A stretch of DNA of 64,000 nucleotides from Roseivirga echinicomitans. Lineage in GTDB: Bacteria; Bacteroidota; Bacteroidia; Cytophagales; Cyclobacteriaceae. A program made the translations under genes and the position numbers. The notes below the pieces were generated by a model. It saw nothing but the letters and a program-made list of their open reading frames with translations, searched no databases and was not told where the DNA came from. Of this stretch, positions 9,847-19,718 are shown piece by piece. Where the stretch lies: positions 1-64,000 of the forward strand of contig NZ_LRDB01000005.1 of the NCBI RefSeq assembly GCF_001592935.1, written 5' to 3'. Every line of letters begins with the position of its first letter. The stretch's first letter is position 1.

Positions 9847-10785
9847 TTAGGCTGTCGTCAGTTTAGGTTGCTTTTTCTTGTACAAAGCGAAGGCATTACC
9901 TACAATAAGCATTAGCATTCCTATAATAGTGTATTCAGTGAATATAAAGTCTTCAAAAATCGTGGAGATAATAACCGCTACAACGGGTACCACTACTATG
10001 GTATAGGCAGCTCTTCCTGCACCGATTTTGCTGATCAGCGTGAGGTACATATTGAATGCGATTATCGAACCAAAAACCACTAGATAAAGGAGTGATAAAA
10101 CATAGGGTGCAGACCAGTCGATGGTAAATGGCCTGCCGAGCGTTACTGCAACAATAAGCATGGCTATGGCGCCATACAACATGGCGAAAGCTGTGGATTG
10201 CATTACAGGAATTTTCAACTTTGAGTTATAGCCTGAAGTTACATTGCCAAGACTGGCGATCATTACTGAAGCAATACAGAGGATTAAACCAGTAAATGAT
10301 TCGTCCGCTGCAGTGAATGCCATCAGTTCACGTTTAAAAATAACCATGGTGCCAAGCACCCCGAATAATGCGCCAATAAATACTTTAGGTATAATGGGTT
10401 GTTTTAAGAATATGGAACCGAAAACCATATTGAAGAAAATAATCAATGTAAAAGCAACCGCTACTAGCCCGCTTGTCAGGTATTGCTCAGACTGATATAC
10501 CAACCAATAATTGAAACCATGAAGAAGTACACCTTGCAAAGCAATTCTTAAATGAATCTGCCATGAGAAGGAAAGGTTCTTCGACCTGATTTTGCAATAC
10601 CCCAAAAACAGCAAGCCAGCCAAGGCAAATCGATAACTTACCGACATTATTGGGTCAACACTACCAAGTTGAAAAGTGATGACATACCAAGTAGAGCCCC
10701 AGATAAGTGCTGGTATGGCGAAGAGCAAAAAGTTATTCGATTCCTTCATGAAATTTGAAAGCCCGAATTTAGCGAGACGGTTCAA
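9847..10785 (-). CDS. EamA/DMT family transporter
   Basis: Ten-helix drug/metabolite transporter superfamily protein with two EamA repeats. The first begins at the PALIWGSTWY motif near residue 25 and the second at about residue 160. The C-terminal basic tail (KKKQPK) is typical. The annotated start gives 12 extra residues; the Met at residue 13 (codon at 10747-10749) gives a more usual N-terminus. The substrate is unknown. It is downstream of, and co-directional with, the HAD hydrolase gene, 56 nt away. Confidence 0.85.
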   Translation of the reverse strand: MNRLAKFGLSNFMKESNNFLLFAIPALIWGSTWYVITFQLGSVDPIMSVSYRFALAGLLFLGYCKIRSKNLSFSWQIHLRIALQGVLLHGFNYWLVYQSEQYLTSGLVAVAFTLIIFFNMVFGSIFLKQPIIPKVFIGALFGVLGTMVIFKRELMAFTAADESFTGLILCIASVMIASLGNVTSGYNSKLKIPVMQSTAFAMLYGAIAMLIVAVTLGRPFTIDWSAPYVLSLLYLVVFGSIIAFNMYLTLISKIGAGRAAYTIVVVPVVAVIISTIFEDFIFTEYTIIGMLMLIVGNAFALYKKKQPKLTTA

Positions 10786-10841
10786 TTTTCAATTGCTGGA
10801 TGATTAGTTTTTTTTCAAGTGGGTGAGAGGAAGGAGCTCGC

Positions 10842-11543
10842 TTATTTTTTGTTCAAATAAGCTTTTAAATCAGCAATGCTGTCGAGTTCATAAAACGAGT
10901 AATTGCCAATGGTGTGTTTATCAATTTTTTCATGCACCCAAGTATCATGAAATGGAATGTGAATGGCATTTCCACCAATTTCGCAAATGGGAAGAATATC
11001 CGATTTCAGCGAATTTCCAATCATAAGGAAGTCAGAGGCATTAATTTGATAACGGTCCAAAATGCTTTGGTAAGTGGGTGCATTTTTTTCACTTACAATC
11101 TCAATGTGTTCAAAGTAATCAGCCAAGCCTGATCTTGCGATCTTAGTTTCTTGATCCCATAAGTCACCTTTGGTAATTACGATGAGCTGATAATTGTCTT
11201 TGAGCCACTCTAGATTCTCTTGAATCCCCGGTAAGACTTGAACAGGGTGGGTTAGCATTTCTTTACCCAAATTGATTACACTTTGTATGTCGGTACCTGT
11301 TATTTTATGCTGCGTTAGCTCAATGGCTGACTCGATCATTGAGAGCATAAAACCCTTTATTCCATAACCGAAAAGCTTAAGATTTCTTAGCTCGACTTCG
11401 TAAAGTTGTCGCTCCAAACTGTCGTCAGTTTCAAAATACTTAGAAAGGATAGTTTCAAACTGAAGTCTGGTCTTGGTGAAAATTGGTTCGTTTACCCAAA
11501 GTGTATCATCCGCATCAAAGGCGATGGTTTTAATGTGATTCAT
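10842..11543 (-). CDS. HAD superfamily hydrolase
   Basis: Probable phosphatase of the haloacid dehalogenase fold. Motif I is DADDTLW at residues 10-16 (nucleophile and acid/base Asp). Motif II is the Thr in VITKGD near residue 122. Motif III is a Lys in the SEKNAP region near residue 152. Motif IV is GNSLKSD near residue 175. A helical cap lies between motifs I and II, so this is subclass I. The length is 233 residues. The substrate is not readable; the family often acts on small phosphorylated metabolites. Confidence 0.87.
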   Translation of the reverse strand: MNHIKTIAFDADDTLWVNEPIFTKTRLQFETILSKYFETDDSLERQLYEVELRNLKLFGYGIKGFMLSMIESAIELTQHKITGTDIQSVINLGKEMLTHPVQVLPGIQENLEWLKDNYQLIVITKGDLWDQETKIARSGLADYFEHIEIVSEKNAPTYQSILDRYQINASDFLMIGNSLKSDILPICEIGGNAIHIPFHDTWVHEKIDKHTIGNYSFYELDSIADLKAYLNKK

Positions 11544-11638
11544 AATTTGTATTCAAATTCAGGTAGAAATGAAAAATGCCTCTATTGAAAAGCTACATGC
11601 AAATCAATAGAGACAAGTTTTAATTTGGGTATTTCGTT

Positions 11639-13090
11639 TTACCAGCCTGTTCTATAATTTCGTTTTACGTACTGATTCGCTTCGTCAAAGTTAGTGACCC
11701 TCATGTTTTTGGCATCCCAATGCAATCTCTTTCTACCATGGTATTTTGTGCCACCCCAGAAACCTTGATTTTTTGCGTTTGGATCTACTTCAAAATATGC
11801 TTTTAAGGCAAGGTTTCCTATGAGAAGACTTTCTGTAAACGGTCCAGCGTAGTCAAAGGAAGAACTTGTTTCAGCCTTTCCGTACCCCGCTATACAGGCA
11901 TTTACCCACTGTAAATAGTGTCCTTCTGGAACTCTAGCAATACTTTCTTTTACCGATACCTGCTCATTTAATGATAAAGGAAGTAATCTCGGGTTAGCGC
12001 CATAGCAGTCGGCTAAAAGCTTTCCTTTGGTGCCTATAAAGAGTACTCCACCATCCCAATTTCCAAATGCTTCATTGTCACCGAGTTCCTCCGGTCTTTC
12101 AGGCATTATGCCTCCATCCATCCAAGCAACTTTTATATTTCCCTTGCCATCTGTTCTTGGGTAGTTTAAATGAATTTTACTCGCAGTAGGGAAGCTCTTT
12201 GGGTAATCGACTGTTTCAAAATTAGCCTTGAAAGCGTCAGCTGCACTGCATTCTACCTGATCTGGATATAGGATGGGTAGAATTCTATAGACAGGATCCA
12301 TAATGTGGCAAGCCATATCTCCTAATGCACCAGTTCCAAAATCTGACCAGCCTCTCCAGTCAAAAGGCAAGTATGCATCATTGTAGTCACGTTTTTCTGC
12401 AGTACCTAGCCATAAATCCCAATCTAATTCTTTCGGAATGTTATCTTTTCTGGTAGGGGTTTCTAGCGCCATAGGCCAAATGGCTCGGTTTGTCCAGCAT
12501 TGTACAGTATGGACTTCGCCAATTAATCCGGCATCATAATATTCTTTCATTTTCCGAACCCCATCTCCCGAAGCTCCTTGATTTCCCATTTGGGTAACTA
12601 CCTGATACTTTCGAGCTGCTTCCGTCAACTGTCTAGCTTCTGCGATATCATGGGTAAGGGGTTTTTGAACATAAACATGTTTACCTAATTCCATAGCCGC
12701 CATGGCTTGCACTGCATGCATGTGGTCTGGGGTAGAGACAGATACAGCATCGATGCTGTCTTTGTTTTCTTCCAGCATCTTGCGGTAGTCTTTGTACATT
12801 GGAGCGTCAGGGAAATTCTTTACAGACTCCTTAGTACTTCTTTCGTCTACATCGCAGAGGTAGGCAATTTTTACATTCGGACTCGTAGCAAAAGAAGCCA
12901 AATCACTAGTTCCTTTTCCTCCAGCTCCAATTCCAGCAATGTATAGTGTGTCGGAGGGGGCTACAAAGCCGTTACCCAGCACGTGACGTGGAACGATGGT
13001 AAATGCTGCTCCAGCAAAACCTAAAGTTTTTATAAAATTTCTACGGGTAGTTGAGCTTGATGGGGTCTTATTCTCTTCGTTGGTTGACAT
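11639..13090 (-). CDS. Tat-exported Gfo/Idh/MocA family oxidoreductase
   Basis: NAD(P)-dependent sugar or cyclitol dehydrogenase-type protein. A Tat signal (RRNFIK near residue 16 plus a hydrophobic stretch) precedes the Rossmann domain, which has GAGGKG near residue 56 and the QKPLTH motif (usually EKP) near residue 142. The C-terminal alpha/beta domain follows, with a Trp-rich end usual for the exported Bacteroidota and Planctomycetes members. The length of 483 residues fits this exported subgroup. It is monocistronic. The 270 nt upstream to the divergent gene are AT-rich and show no recognisable site. Confidence 0.88.
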   Translation of the reverse strand: MSTNEENKTPSSSTTRRNFIKTLGFAGAAFTIVPRHVLGNGFVAPSDTLYIAGIGAGGKGTSDLASFATSPNVKIAYLCDVDERSTKESVKNFPDAPMYKDYRKMLEENKDSIDAVSVSTPDHMHAVQAMAAMELGKHVYVQKPLTHDIAEARQLTEAARKYQVVTQMGNQGASGDGVRKMKEYYDAGLIGEVHTVQCWTNRAIWPMALETPTRKDNIPKELDWDLWLGTAEKRDYNDAYLPFDWRGWSDFGTGALGDMACHIMDPVYRILPILYPDQVECSAADAFKANFETVDYPKSFPTASKIHLNYPRTDGKGNIKVAWMDGGIMPERPEELGDNEAFGNWDGGVLFIGTKGKLLADCYGANPRLLPLSLNEQVSVKESIARVPEGHYLQWVNACIAGYGKAETSSSFDYAGPFTESLLIGNLALKAYFEVDPNAKNQGFWGGTKYHGRKRLHWDAKNMRVTNFDEANQYVKRNYRTGW

Positions 13091-13360
13091 AATCTGGTTT
13101 ATATCTAAAAAGTAAATTTGAATCCCTTGAATTTATGAAATCGATTTCAAATTGACTAGATCATTTTGAAACAATGTCTTAATGAGGTTAATTTTGAGTT
13201 TCAGATCAGGAGGTGTTTTGAATCATTAAAATAATAAAAGCGACTCCAAAACTCAATCTATCAAGAATTACTAAACAATAATTAAAATGAAATCTTTGGA
13301 AAACAGTTAGAATAATGAGGTGAATCATCTGAAATTTCTTATTCTCTTTTCCGCTTAGAC

Positions 13361-13389
13361 TTGAGTGATACTAGAAATGTGTATTTTCG
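13361..13389 (+). promoter_or_regulatory. Possible promoter overlapping the upstream end of the propeller-protein ORF
   Basis: TTG at 13361-13363 and TATTTTCG at 13382-13389 are 18 nt apart. If real, the TTG is a -33 element rather than a start codon, and translation begins downstream at 13421. Confidence 0.3.
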
Positions 13390-13420
13390 CCTGATTTCTG
13401 AAATTCAAACAATACTCTTC

Positions 13421-16084
13421 TTGAAAACTAAAACTTTACTTGTTACCCTTCTCTTTTTGGTTATGGCCTCAGGGCTTAGTTATGTCTATTTTTTTAAGAA
13501 AGATAAAGGTGTTGAAATACAGAGGCTTATCCCGGCCAATAGTCTTGGGCTAATTACTGTAAATAATGTTTCAGAAGCCATTAAAGACTACTCAAGTTAT
13601 CCATGGTGGGACGAGGCCAATTCCTTACCTTTTATTAGTCGATTAACAGAGGCTAATGGTAAAATAGACTCATTGGTAAAGTCAGGAGTACTGCAATCAA
13701 AGATCAATGAGAATCCTGTATATGTTTCTTTCCATTTAACATCTAACAATAGTATAGACCCGCTCTTTTTTATTGGATCAGATGGGTTTGAATGGTTGCC
13801 AACAAATATTAAAAAGTTGGCCAACCTATGGTTCAACAAAGATCTGTTTTTCGAAAGTAGGGTGTTTAATGAAAAACTCATCTACGAGGCTAATGTACAA
13901 GAGTCAACATGGGGCTTCATAAGCTTGGGTAGTTACCTCGTTATCTCTACCAATTCTGTCTTATTAGAAGATGTAATTCGTGCTGAAGAAGATGAGTCTA
14001 GCCGATTGATGAAGTCGGAGCTCAAGATGGATGAAAACCAGAAGGGGGTGAGTTTGCTCTTGAATACAGATAGAGTTGGAAGGCTTAGGAATGTGTTTAC
14101 AGGTAATAATGAATCCTCCCCAAATCAACTTAAGGGCCTTATAAATATAAAGATAGAGCCATCAAGTGCTGGTTTGACTTTTAATGGAATTAGCCTTTTG
14201 AACCAGGAGATTAATCAAGATTTGCCATCAAATGCGTTGATCAACGTAGAAAATTTTATCCCAAGCTCAGCAAGTTTTGTACGTTGGTTCGGAATTGATG
14301 AATCTCAGAATGCATCACTTAGCGGTTTTGATATTTCATTGTTTCAAACGCTTCAGAACTCTGAAATATGTGAAGTGAACATTGTACTTGGGGCAAATAC
14401 CATGTCTCAAGTTCTTTTGTCCGAAGTTTCTGATGTGTCGAAAATATCAAAAATGCTTGAAGAGATTTCTAAAGCCAGTAGGGCCGAAGGAGATACCTTA
14501 TTTACAGAAAGCTTTATTAATAATGAAATAAGGTTCGTGAACGAGGAGCAGTTTTTGGTGAAGACATATGGAGATCGATACCAGAAATCTGGCAAACCTT
14601 ATTACGCGTTCTTTAATAATGTTATGCTGATTAGCGATAATATTGATGCGCTAAAAACGGTTTTGGTAGATTATGATGCCGAGAATACTTGGGGGAGAAT
14701 ACCTGAAAAAAGAAGGTATCTAGATAACTTGGTTAGAGAAGCCAATATCACTCAACTCAATAATTTTGAATTTTATTTAGACCCACTTGTTAATTCTTTT
14801 AACCCGAAATGGAAGGCCTTTTTTAAAGATCATATCCAATTATTTTCATCATTCGATAACTTCAACTTTCAAATTAATGAAGCATCAAGCCGACTCATTG
14901 TGAGCGCTGAGCTTACTTTTAACGAATCAGTAAAAAGGCCTTTAGTTAGAGATAGCAATCGTAATTCCGATCCAATTAACCCGAAGATAGGACTGAATTT
15001 AGTAACTAATGCTTATGGAAATGGTAAGCTTACCACTAAACCATTTGTAGTGAAGAATCATAATAATAACGCTCAGGAAATTATCTTTCAAGATGAACTG
15101 AACCAACTCTATTTGGTGGATAGAACGGGTAATATTTTGTGGAAGAAAGAACTAGAGGGGAAGATAAATGGGGCGATTGAGCAAATAGATTTTTACGCTA
15201 ATCGTAAACTCCAATACCTAATGTTTACGGATTCTGCTGTTTATTTAATTGATAGGAATGGCGATGACGTAGAAGGTTTTCCAATGGCCTTTGCAACAGA
15301 GCTTCCTATTACTCAATACTCCGTTGTTGATTATGACAATAGTAAAAACTACAGATACGCCACTACAGATAGAAGAGGGAATGTCTATTTGTTGAGTAAA
15401 GAAGGTGAAATGCTTGAAGGTTGGTCACCAAAGGTGATGGGGTCTGCATTACGAGGGGTGCCTGAACATATTAGAATCAGAGGTAGAGATTGCTTTGTTA
15501 TTGTAGAGGCCAATGGTAATATTCACCTTTTGAACAGGAAGGGGGAAGAGTACCCTGGCTTTCCATACAAAACGGACAAGCAAATTTCAGGAGATTACTT
15601 TATTCAACAAGGGCCATCGTTTAACGAATCCTATATCAAGGTTTTGAGTGAAGACGGAGAGTTGCTCTCACTTGATTTCAACGGGAGTGTCAAAGGACGG
15701 AATCAATTGGTGAAACCATCGGTGTCTAGTCGTTTTATAGCAGTGAGAGATAAGCTTAATACTGGTCTTTTAACTGTTAGGAAAGATAGTAATCAGTTTA
15801 CGGTCTTTGATGAAAAGGGTCAGCGCAAATTCGGATATGATTTTAAAGGGCAGGGAGATTGGGCTTTTGAGTATTACAATTTCAGAAATGACAGTGAATT
15901 ATATGTAGCTCAAAACTTAACCACCGGTGATTTGGTAATTCTAGATGATCAAGGGAGAGAGAAATTCTCTCAAGAGGCCTTTTCCATAAATCCAATTGGT
16001 ATTCTTTATTATCAGAATAAAAGGGAATACGAACTCTTTGTAAATTTCGATAATCAAATGGCTATTTATACATTTACCAAATAG
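13421..16084 (+). CDS. Large membrane-anchored propeller-like protein of unknown function
   Basis: I do not recognise a named function. The ORF is open from a TTG at 13361, but a second TTG at 13421 gives a classic N-terminal anchor (basic residues, then about 16 hydrophobic residues), so I prefer it. Residues about 40-520 resemble the exported DUF3352-like layout (the PANSLGLITVNN opening). From about residue 530 to the end, repeated blade-like units with patterns such as DRTGNILWKKE, DRNGDDVEGFP and SKEGEMLEGW suggest a PQQ/WD-like beta-propeller. It is followed after 11 nt by the MscS gene, so both are likely in one transcript and may share a role in the cell envelope. Confidence 0.75.
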   Translation: MKTKTLLVTLLFLVMASGLSYVYFFKKDKGVEIQRLIPANSLGLITVNNVSEAIKDYSSYPWWDEANSLPFISRLTEANGKIDSLVKSGVLQSKINENPVYVSFHLTSNNSIDPLFFIGSDGFEWLPTNIKKLANLWFNKDLFFESRVFNEKLIYEANVQESTWGFISLGSYLVISTNSVLLEDVIRAEEDESSRLMKSELKMDENQKGVSLLLNTDRVGRLRNVFTGNNESSPNQLKGLINIKIEPSSAGLTFNGISLLNQEINQDLPSNALINVENFIPSSASFVRWFGIDESQNASLSGFDISLFQTLQNSEICEVNIVLGANTMSQVLLSEVSDVSKISKMLEEISKASRAEGDTLFTESFINNEIRFVNEEQFLVKTYGDRYQKSGKPYYAFFNNVMLISDNIDALKTVLVDYDAENTWGRIPEKRRYLDNLVREANITQLNNFEFYLDPLVNSFNPKWKAFFKDHIQLFSSFDNFNFQINEASSRLIVSAELTFNESVKRPLVRDSNRNSDPINPKIGLNLVTNAYGNGKLTTKPFVVKNHNNNAQEIIFQDELNQLYLVDRTGNILWKKELEGKINGAIEQIDFYANRKLQYLMFTDSAVYLIDRNGDDVEGFPMAFATELPITQYSVVDYDNSKNYRYATTDRRGNVYLLSKEGEMLEGWSPKVMGSALRGVPEHIRIRGRDCFVIVEANGNIHLLNRKGEEYPGFPYKTDKQISGDYFIQQGPSFNESYIKVLSEDGELLSLDFNGSVKGRNQLVKPSVSSRFIAVRDKLNTGLLTVRKDSNQFTVFDEKGQRKFGYDFKGQGDWAFEYYNFRNDSELYVAQNLTTGDLVILDDQGREKFSQEAFSINPIGILYYQNKREYELFVNFDNQMAIYTFTK

Positions 16085-16095
16085 GTCAAAATACT

Positions 16096-17727
16096 ATGAA
16101 ATTAGTTTTTTCTATTTTTTTATTCGTTACCAGTTTAGGTTTTGCCAAGGCTCAAAATGACAGTTTACCTGATCGTTTCAATTCGCCATACGAGGCAATA
16201 CTAAATCACCTTACCTATCTACAGGAGGATAGTTATGACCCAACTCAAGCAGCGAAATCATTACGCAAAGGTGATTTATCTCAAGAAGAAATTGAAAACT
16301 TAGCCATTGAACTGAAACAAATATTTGACGGGTCTGGTAATTATATTTATCTGGATGAAGTGCCTAAAAGCCCAGACCATACGGATAGCACTACTATGAA
16401 AAAACGGTATGTGCTCTTTAGTGAGTTTCCAGAAATATATGTTCAGAAGGAGGCTGATGGCTGGTATTACTCCGGTAAATCTGTTCAGAGTATTAATCTT
16501 ATTCACAAATCAGTATACCCTTTCGGAACGGATCGTCTTCTGAACCTCTTGCCAAAGCTGGGCTCAAAGAAATATGTTGGGCTTCACATGTGGCAATTAA
16601 TTGGTGGGCTAATCATTATAACCTTTGCCTACGTGCTCCATTTAATTCTGACGCTTCTTCTAAGGGTCGTCATTTTTAGGTTGCTTCATAAATACGGCAA
16701 AGTCGATTTGGCAAATAACCTGATATTGCCTGTGGCTAGGCCTTTTAGTTTGGTGATTGTGTTTGCGTTCGTAAGTATCTTGATCCCTACACTTCAATTA
16801 CCAATTGCGATTTCTAAATACCTTATTCTAGGGGTCGGTGCATTACTTCCTCTATTTGCTACCATGTTCTTCTATAAAATGGTGGACGTTTTGGGAGCTT
16901 ATATGAAAAAAGTTGCTGAAAGAACCCAGAATACACTAGATGATCAGTTGGTGCCTTTGGTGCGCAAAATTTTAAAAACTTTTGTGATTTTGGTCGGAAT
17001 TATGGCCATTCTCGATGGTCTTAAATTCGACATATGGCCATTGATAACAGGTCTGTCTATTGGGGGGTTGGCCGTGGCATTGGCCGCTCAAGACACCCTC
17101 AAGAACTTCTTTGGTTCCGTAATGATCTTCGTGGACCGTCCCTTTCAAATTGGAGATTGGATCACTTCTGACGATGTTGACGGGACAGTGGAAGAAGTAG
17201 GTTTCCGTTCTACCCGAATCAGAACTTTCCGAGACTCTTTAATGTATGTGCCGAATAGCGTAATTTCCAATAGGACAGTGGATAACCACGGTAAGCGACA
17301 GTACAGAAGGTATTTCACTAAACTGGCGATTACATATGACACACCAACCGATTTAATTGAAGTGTTTGTAAAAGGAGTCGAGAAAATCGTTCTAAACCAT
17401 CCTGATACCCGAAAAGACTCATATAATATCTTTTTGAATGAATATGGCGCTTCTTCACTAGATGTAATGCTTTATATCTTCTTCAAAGTGCCCACTTGGA
17501 ATGAAGAATTGAGATGTCGACAAGAAATCATGTTGAGTGTAAATCGCTTGGCTGAGAAATTAGGAGTGAGGTTCGCCTTCCCAACACAAACTTTAATGGT
17601 TGAACAATTTCCTGGCAAGTTGTCTTTAACACCTAATTACAATCAGAGCAAAGAAGAAATGAATAAGGAAATGGAAGCCTTCATTGCCAAAAACAGAAAT
17701 AGTGATGGGAAAGAACTTAAGTACTAA
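16096..17727 (+). CDS. MscS family mechanosensitive channel with exported N-terminal domain
   Basis: Membrane channel that opens on membrane tension to release osmolytes. It begins with a signal peptide (about 20 residues), then a periplasmic domain of about 140 residues, then several transmembrane helices. The pore-lining helix is the Gly/Ala-rich GLSIGGLAVALAAQD near residue 320, followed directly by the beta domain start FFGSVMIFVDRPFQIGDWI. The C-terminal mixed domain ends with a charged tail. The length of 543 residues is larger than minimal MscS because of the N-terminal domain. Its last 23 nt overlap the cystathionine gamma-synthase start, which suggests translational coupling. Confidence 0.92.
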   Translation: MKLVFSIFLFVTSLGFAKAQNDSLPDRFNSPYEAILNHLTYLQEDSYDPTQAAKSLRKGDLSQEEIENLAIELKQIFDGSGNYIYLDEVPKSPDHTDSTTMKKRYVLFSEFPEIYVQKEADGWYYSGKSVQSINLIHKSVYPFGTDRLLNLLPKLGSKKYVGLHMWQLIGGLIIITFAYVLHLILTLLLRVVIFRLLHKYGKVDLANNLILPVARPFSLVIVFAFVSILIPTLQLPIAISKYLILGVGALLPLFATMFFYKMVDVLGAYMKKVAERTQNTLDDQLVPLVRKILKTFVILVGIMAILDGLKFDIWPLITGLSIGGLAVALAAQDTLKNFFGSVMIFVDRPFQIGDWITSDDVDGTVEEVGFRSTRIRTFRDSLMYVPNSVISNRTVDNHGKRQYRRYFTKLAITYDTPTDLIEVFVKGVEKIVLNHPDTRKDSYNIFLNEYGASSLDVMLYIFFKVPTWNEELRCRQEIMLSVNRLAEKLGVRFAFPTQTLMVEQFPGKLSLTPNYNQSKEEMNKEMEAFIAKNRNSDGKELKY

Positions 17728-18862
17728 ATTTGGTACCAAGGCAGTTCATGCTGGAGTAAACCCCGATCCAACTACTGGGGCAATCATGACCCCTATTTAT
17801 CAAACTTCTACCTATGTACAGCGATCACCTGGTGACCACAAGGGTTTTGAGTATTCTAGAACTCAGAATCCGACACGTTCTGCTTTACAGAGTAGCATTG
17901 CCGCGCTAGAGAATGCAAGATATGGTTTGTGTTTTGGTTCAGGTTTGGCAGCAATCGATGCTGTAATTAAGCTTCTAGAGCCTGGTGACGAAGTAATTAC
18001 AGGTGATGATCTTTATGGCGGGACTTATAGAATTTTTACCAAAATATTTGCGAAATACGGAATCAAGTTCAATTTTATCTCTTTGGAAGATGTGTCGAAT
18101 ATCGAAAAACACATTACCTCGCAAACAAAATTGATTTGGATAGAAACGCCTACTAATCCAATGATGAATATCATTGATATTAAAGGAGCGGCTGCTATCG
18201 CTAAGAAACATAAGGTAATGCTAGGAGTGGATAACACCTTTGCCACACCGTACCTTCAAAATCCATTAGACCTAGGGGCTGACCTTGTAATGCATTCTGT
18301 GACCAAGTATTTGTCGGGTCATTCAGACGTTGTAATGGGAGCTTTGGCCATGAACGATGATAAGTTAGCTGAAGATTTAGCATTTATCCAGAAGTCATGT
18401 GGAGCGATATGTGGCCCTCAAGACGCCTTCTTGGTATTAAGGGGGATTAAAACTTTGCATTTGCGAATGCAAAGACATTGCGAGAATGGAGAGAAGGTGG
18501 CGAAGTATTTAGCTAATCACCCAAAGGTTGGAAAAGTGTATTGGCCTGGTTTCGAAGGTCATCCAAACCATAGAATTGCTAAATCTCAGATGAGAGGTTT
18601 TGGAAGCATGATTTCCTTTGTGTTTAAGGAAGATGATCAACGACAGGCTTTCAGAGTAATGGAGAAATTAAAACTATTTGCCTTGGCGGAGTCTTTAGGA
18701 GGGGTAGAGTCTTTATCTAACCATCCAGCTACAATGACTCACGGTGCTGTTCCAAGAGAGGAAAGAATGAAAATTGGGCTCTTGGATTCACTTATTAGAA
18801 TTAGTGTCGGAATTGAAGACATAGAAGATTTGATAGAAGATTTAGAGCAAGCGTTGGCTTAG
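17705..18862 (+). CDS. metB: Cystathionine gamma-synthase/lyase (PLP-dependent)
   Basis: Cys/Met metabolism PLP enzyme that links homoserine-derived carbon with cysteine, or acts in reverse as a lyase. Substrate-pocket and PLP motifs are clear: SRTQNPTR near residue 52, ETPTNP near residue 150, the PLP lysine in SVTKYLSGH near residue 201, and SLGGVESLSNHP near residue 335. The ATG at 17705 is chosen over the open-frame start at 17684 because the family usually begins a few residues before the KFGTKAVHAG segment. It overlaps the end of the MscS gene. Synthase versus lyase cannot be settled by eye. It ends at a clear terminator. Confidence 0.92.
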   Translation: MGKNLSTKFGTKAVHAGVNPDPTTGAIMTPIYQTSTYVQRSPGDHKGFEYSRTQNPTRSALQSSIAALENARYGLCFGSGLAAIDAVIKLLEPGDEVITGDDLYGGTYRIFTKIFAKYGIKFNFISLEDVSNIEKHITSQTKLIWIETPTNPMMNIIDIKGAAAIAKKHKVMLGVDNTFATPYLQNPLDLGADLVMHSVTKYLSGHSDVVMGALAMNDDKLAEDLAFIQKSCGAICGPQDAFLVLRGIKTLHLRMQRHCENGEKVAKYLANHPKVGKVYWPGFEGHPNHRIAKSQMRGFGSMISFVFKEDDQRQAFRVMEKLKLFALAESLGGVESLSNHPATMTHGAVPREERMKIGLLDSLIRISVGIEDIEDLIEDLEQALA

Positions 18863-18883
18863 CCAAATATTATATCTCTTTAT

Positions 18884-18909
18884 AAGCCCACCTCATGTGG
18901 GCTTTTTTG
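18884..18909 (+). terminator. Terminator after cystathionine gamma-synthase
   Basis: Stem AAGCCCAC/GTGGGCTT with loop CTCAT, followed by a T run, 21 nt after the stop codon. Confidence 0.85.
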
Positions 18910-19135
18910 TTGTTAGGACTTGATTCAGAATATTATTCTGTTGATGATTGTTAATGTGTGGGTAATAAAAATATTATACTTTTTTTTCACCAAATCATAA
19001 ACTTTTGTTGACCTTTGTCGTCTTAAAGGGAGTAGGAGAAATTTAACAAACAAACAGATATTTCTTACTTATAAACAGCTATTCAATAAAGAATAGAAAA
19101 GTGAACGAAAAAACAGAAAAACAACAAAACAGGTC

Positions 19136-19531
19136 ATGAGACAAGAATTGAAAAAACAAAAAACGCTGTCCGCCCTTGTGGCATTTGGTTTAGCAGCAGT
19201 GATTACGCTTTTCGCAGCTTCAAATTCATTTGGAGTCCCTTCTCACGAAGACATTTCAGACATAGACGCTAGAATTGATATGGAGCTTTTGGCAGAGGCG
19301 GTGGCCGAAATCAAAAAGGACATGTACACTTTTGATATGGACGAAACTTTCAACTTGCATATCGAAGATGTAAAGAATATTAAAGTATTCAATGCTGAAA
19401 ATAAACTTGTAGGTCAAGTATCGTTAAAAGGTAATCAAGTTATAGAAGACAAGGATATACAAGTGCTTGTTAACCGTTCAGAGTTCCTTTCAAGTTACGG
19501 TAACACGTCTATATATAGAATTTCGGAATAA
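19136..19531 (+). CDS. Small exported protein of unknown function (paralogue 1)
   Basis: A 131-residue protein with a basic N-terminus and a hydrophobic segment at residues 12-32 that reads as a signal peptide or anchor. The mature part is acidic. Its last about 60 residues align with the neighbour at 19719: a VKNIKVFNAENKLVGQ-like segment, a Val/Asp stretch, then an ending FLSSYGNTSIYRISE against FLSKFNNLNIYKLSE. No family is recognised. The unusually A-rich 50-nt leader and the strong terminator immediately after suggest an independently expressed gene. Confidence 0.7.
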   Translation: MRQELKKQKTLSALVAFGLAAVITLFAASNSFGVPSHEDISDIDARIDMELLAEAVAEIKKDMYTFDMDETFNLHIEDVKNIKVFNAENKLVGQVSLKGNQVIEDKDIQVLVNRSEFLSSYGNTSIYRISE

Positions 19532-19558
19532 AAATTAGTAGTTTATTTGAGCATAGTT

Positions 19559-19588
19559 AAAAGCTGACCATTTCGGTCAGCTTTTTTT
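19559..19588 (+). terminator. Terminator after small exported paralogue 1
   Basis: Stem AAAAGCTGACC/GGTCAGCTTTT with loop ATTTC, then further T residues, 28 nt after the stop codon. Confidence 0.85.
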
Positions 19589-19718
19589 GTGCCCTAACGA
19601 GTGGTTTATGCGTGTTACAAAAACAATACGACTTGTTTTTACGTAGTTACAATAGCCCCGAGTAGTGTGTGACTGAGGTAATTATCCTTTTTAATTTTTA
19701 AACCTAAAAATTGATGTC

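Noticed and set aside
13361-13420. TTG at 13361 as the start of the propeller protein
   Set aside because: It places 20 polar residues before the membrane anchor, and the TTG fits a -33 box followed by TATTTTCG; the TTG at 13421 gives a normal anchor.
17684-17704. Earlier ATG for cystathionine gamma-synthase
   Set aside because: It adds seven residues not typical of the family and lies deeper in the upstream MscS gene; the start at 17705 fits better.
18863-19135. A riboswitch such as SAM around the metB-like gene
   Set aside because: No matching conserved core was seen in this gap, and the upstream side of metB is inside another coding gene.
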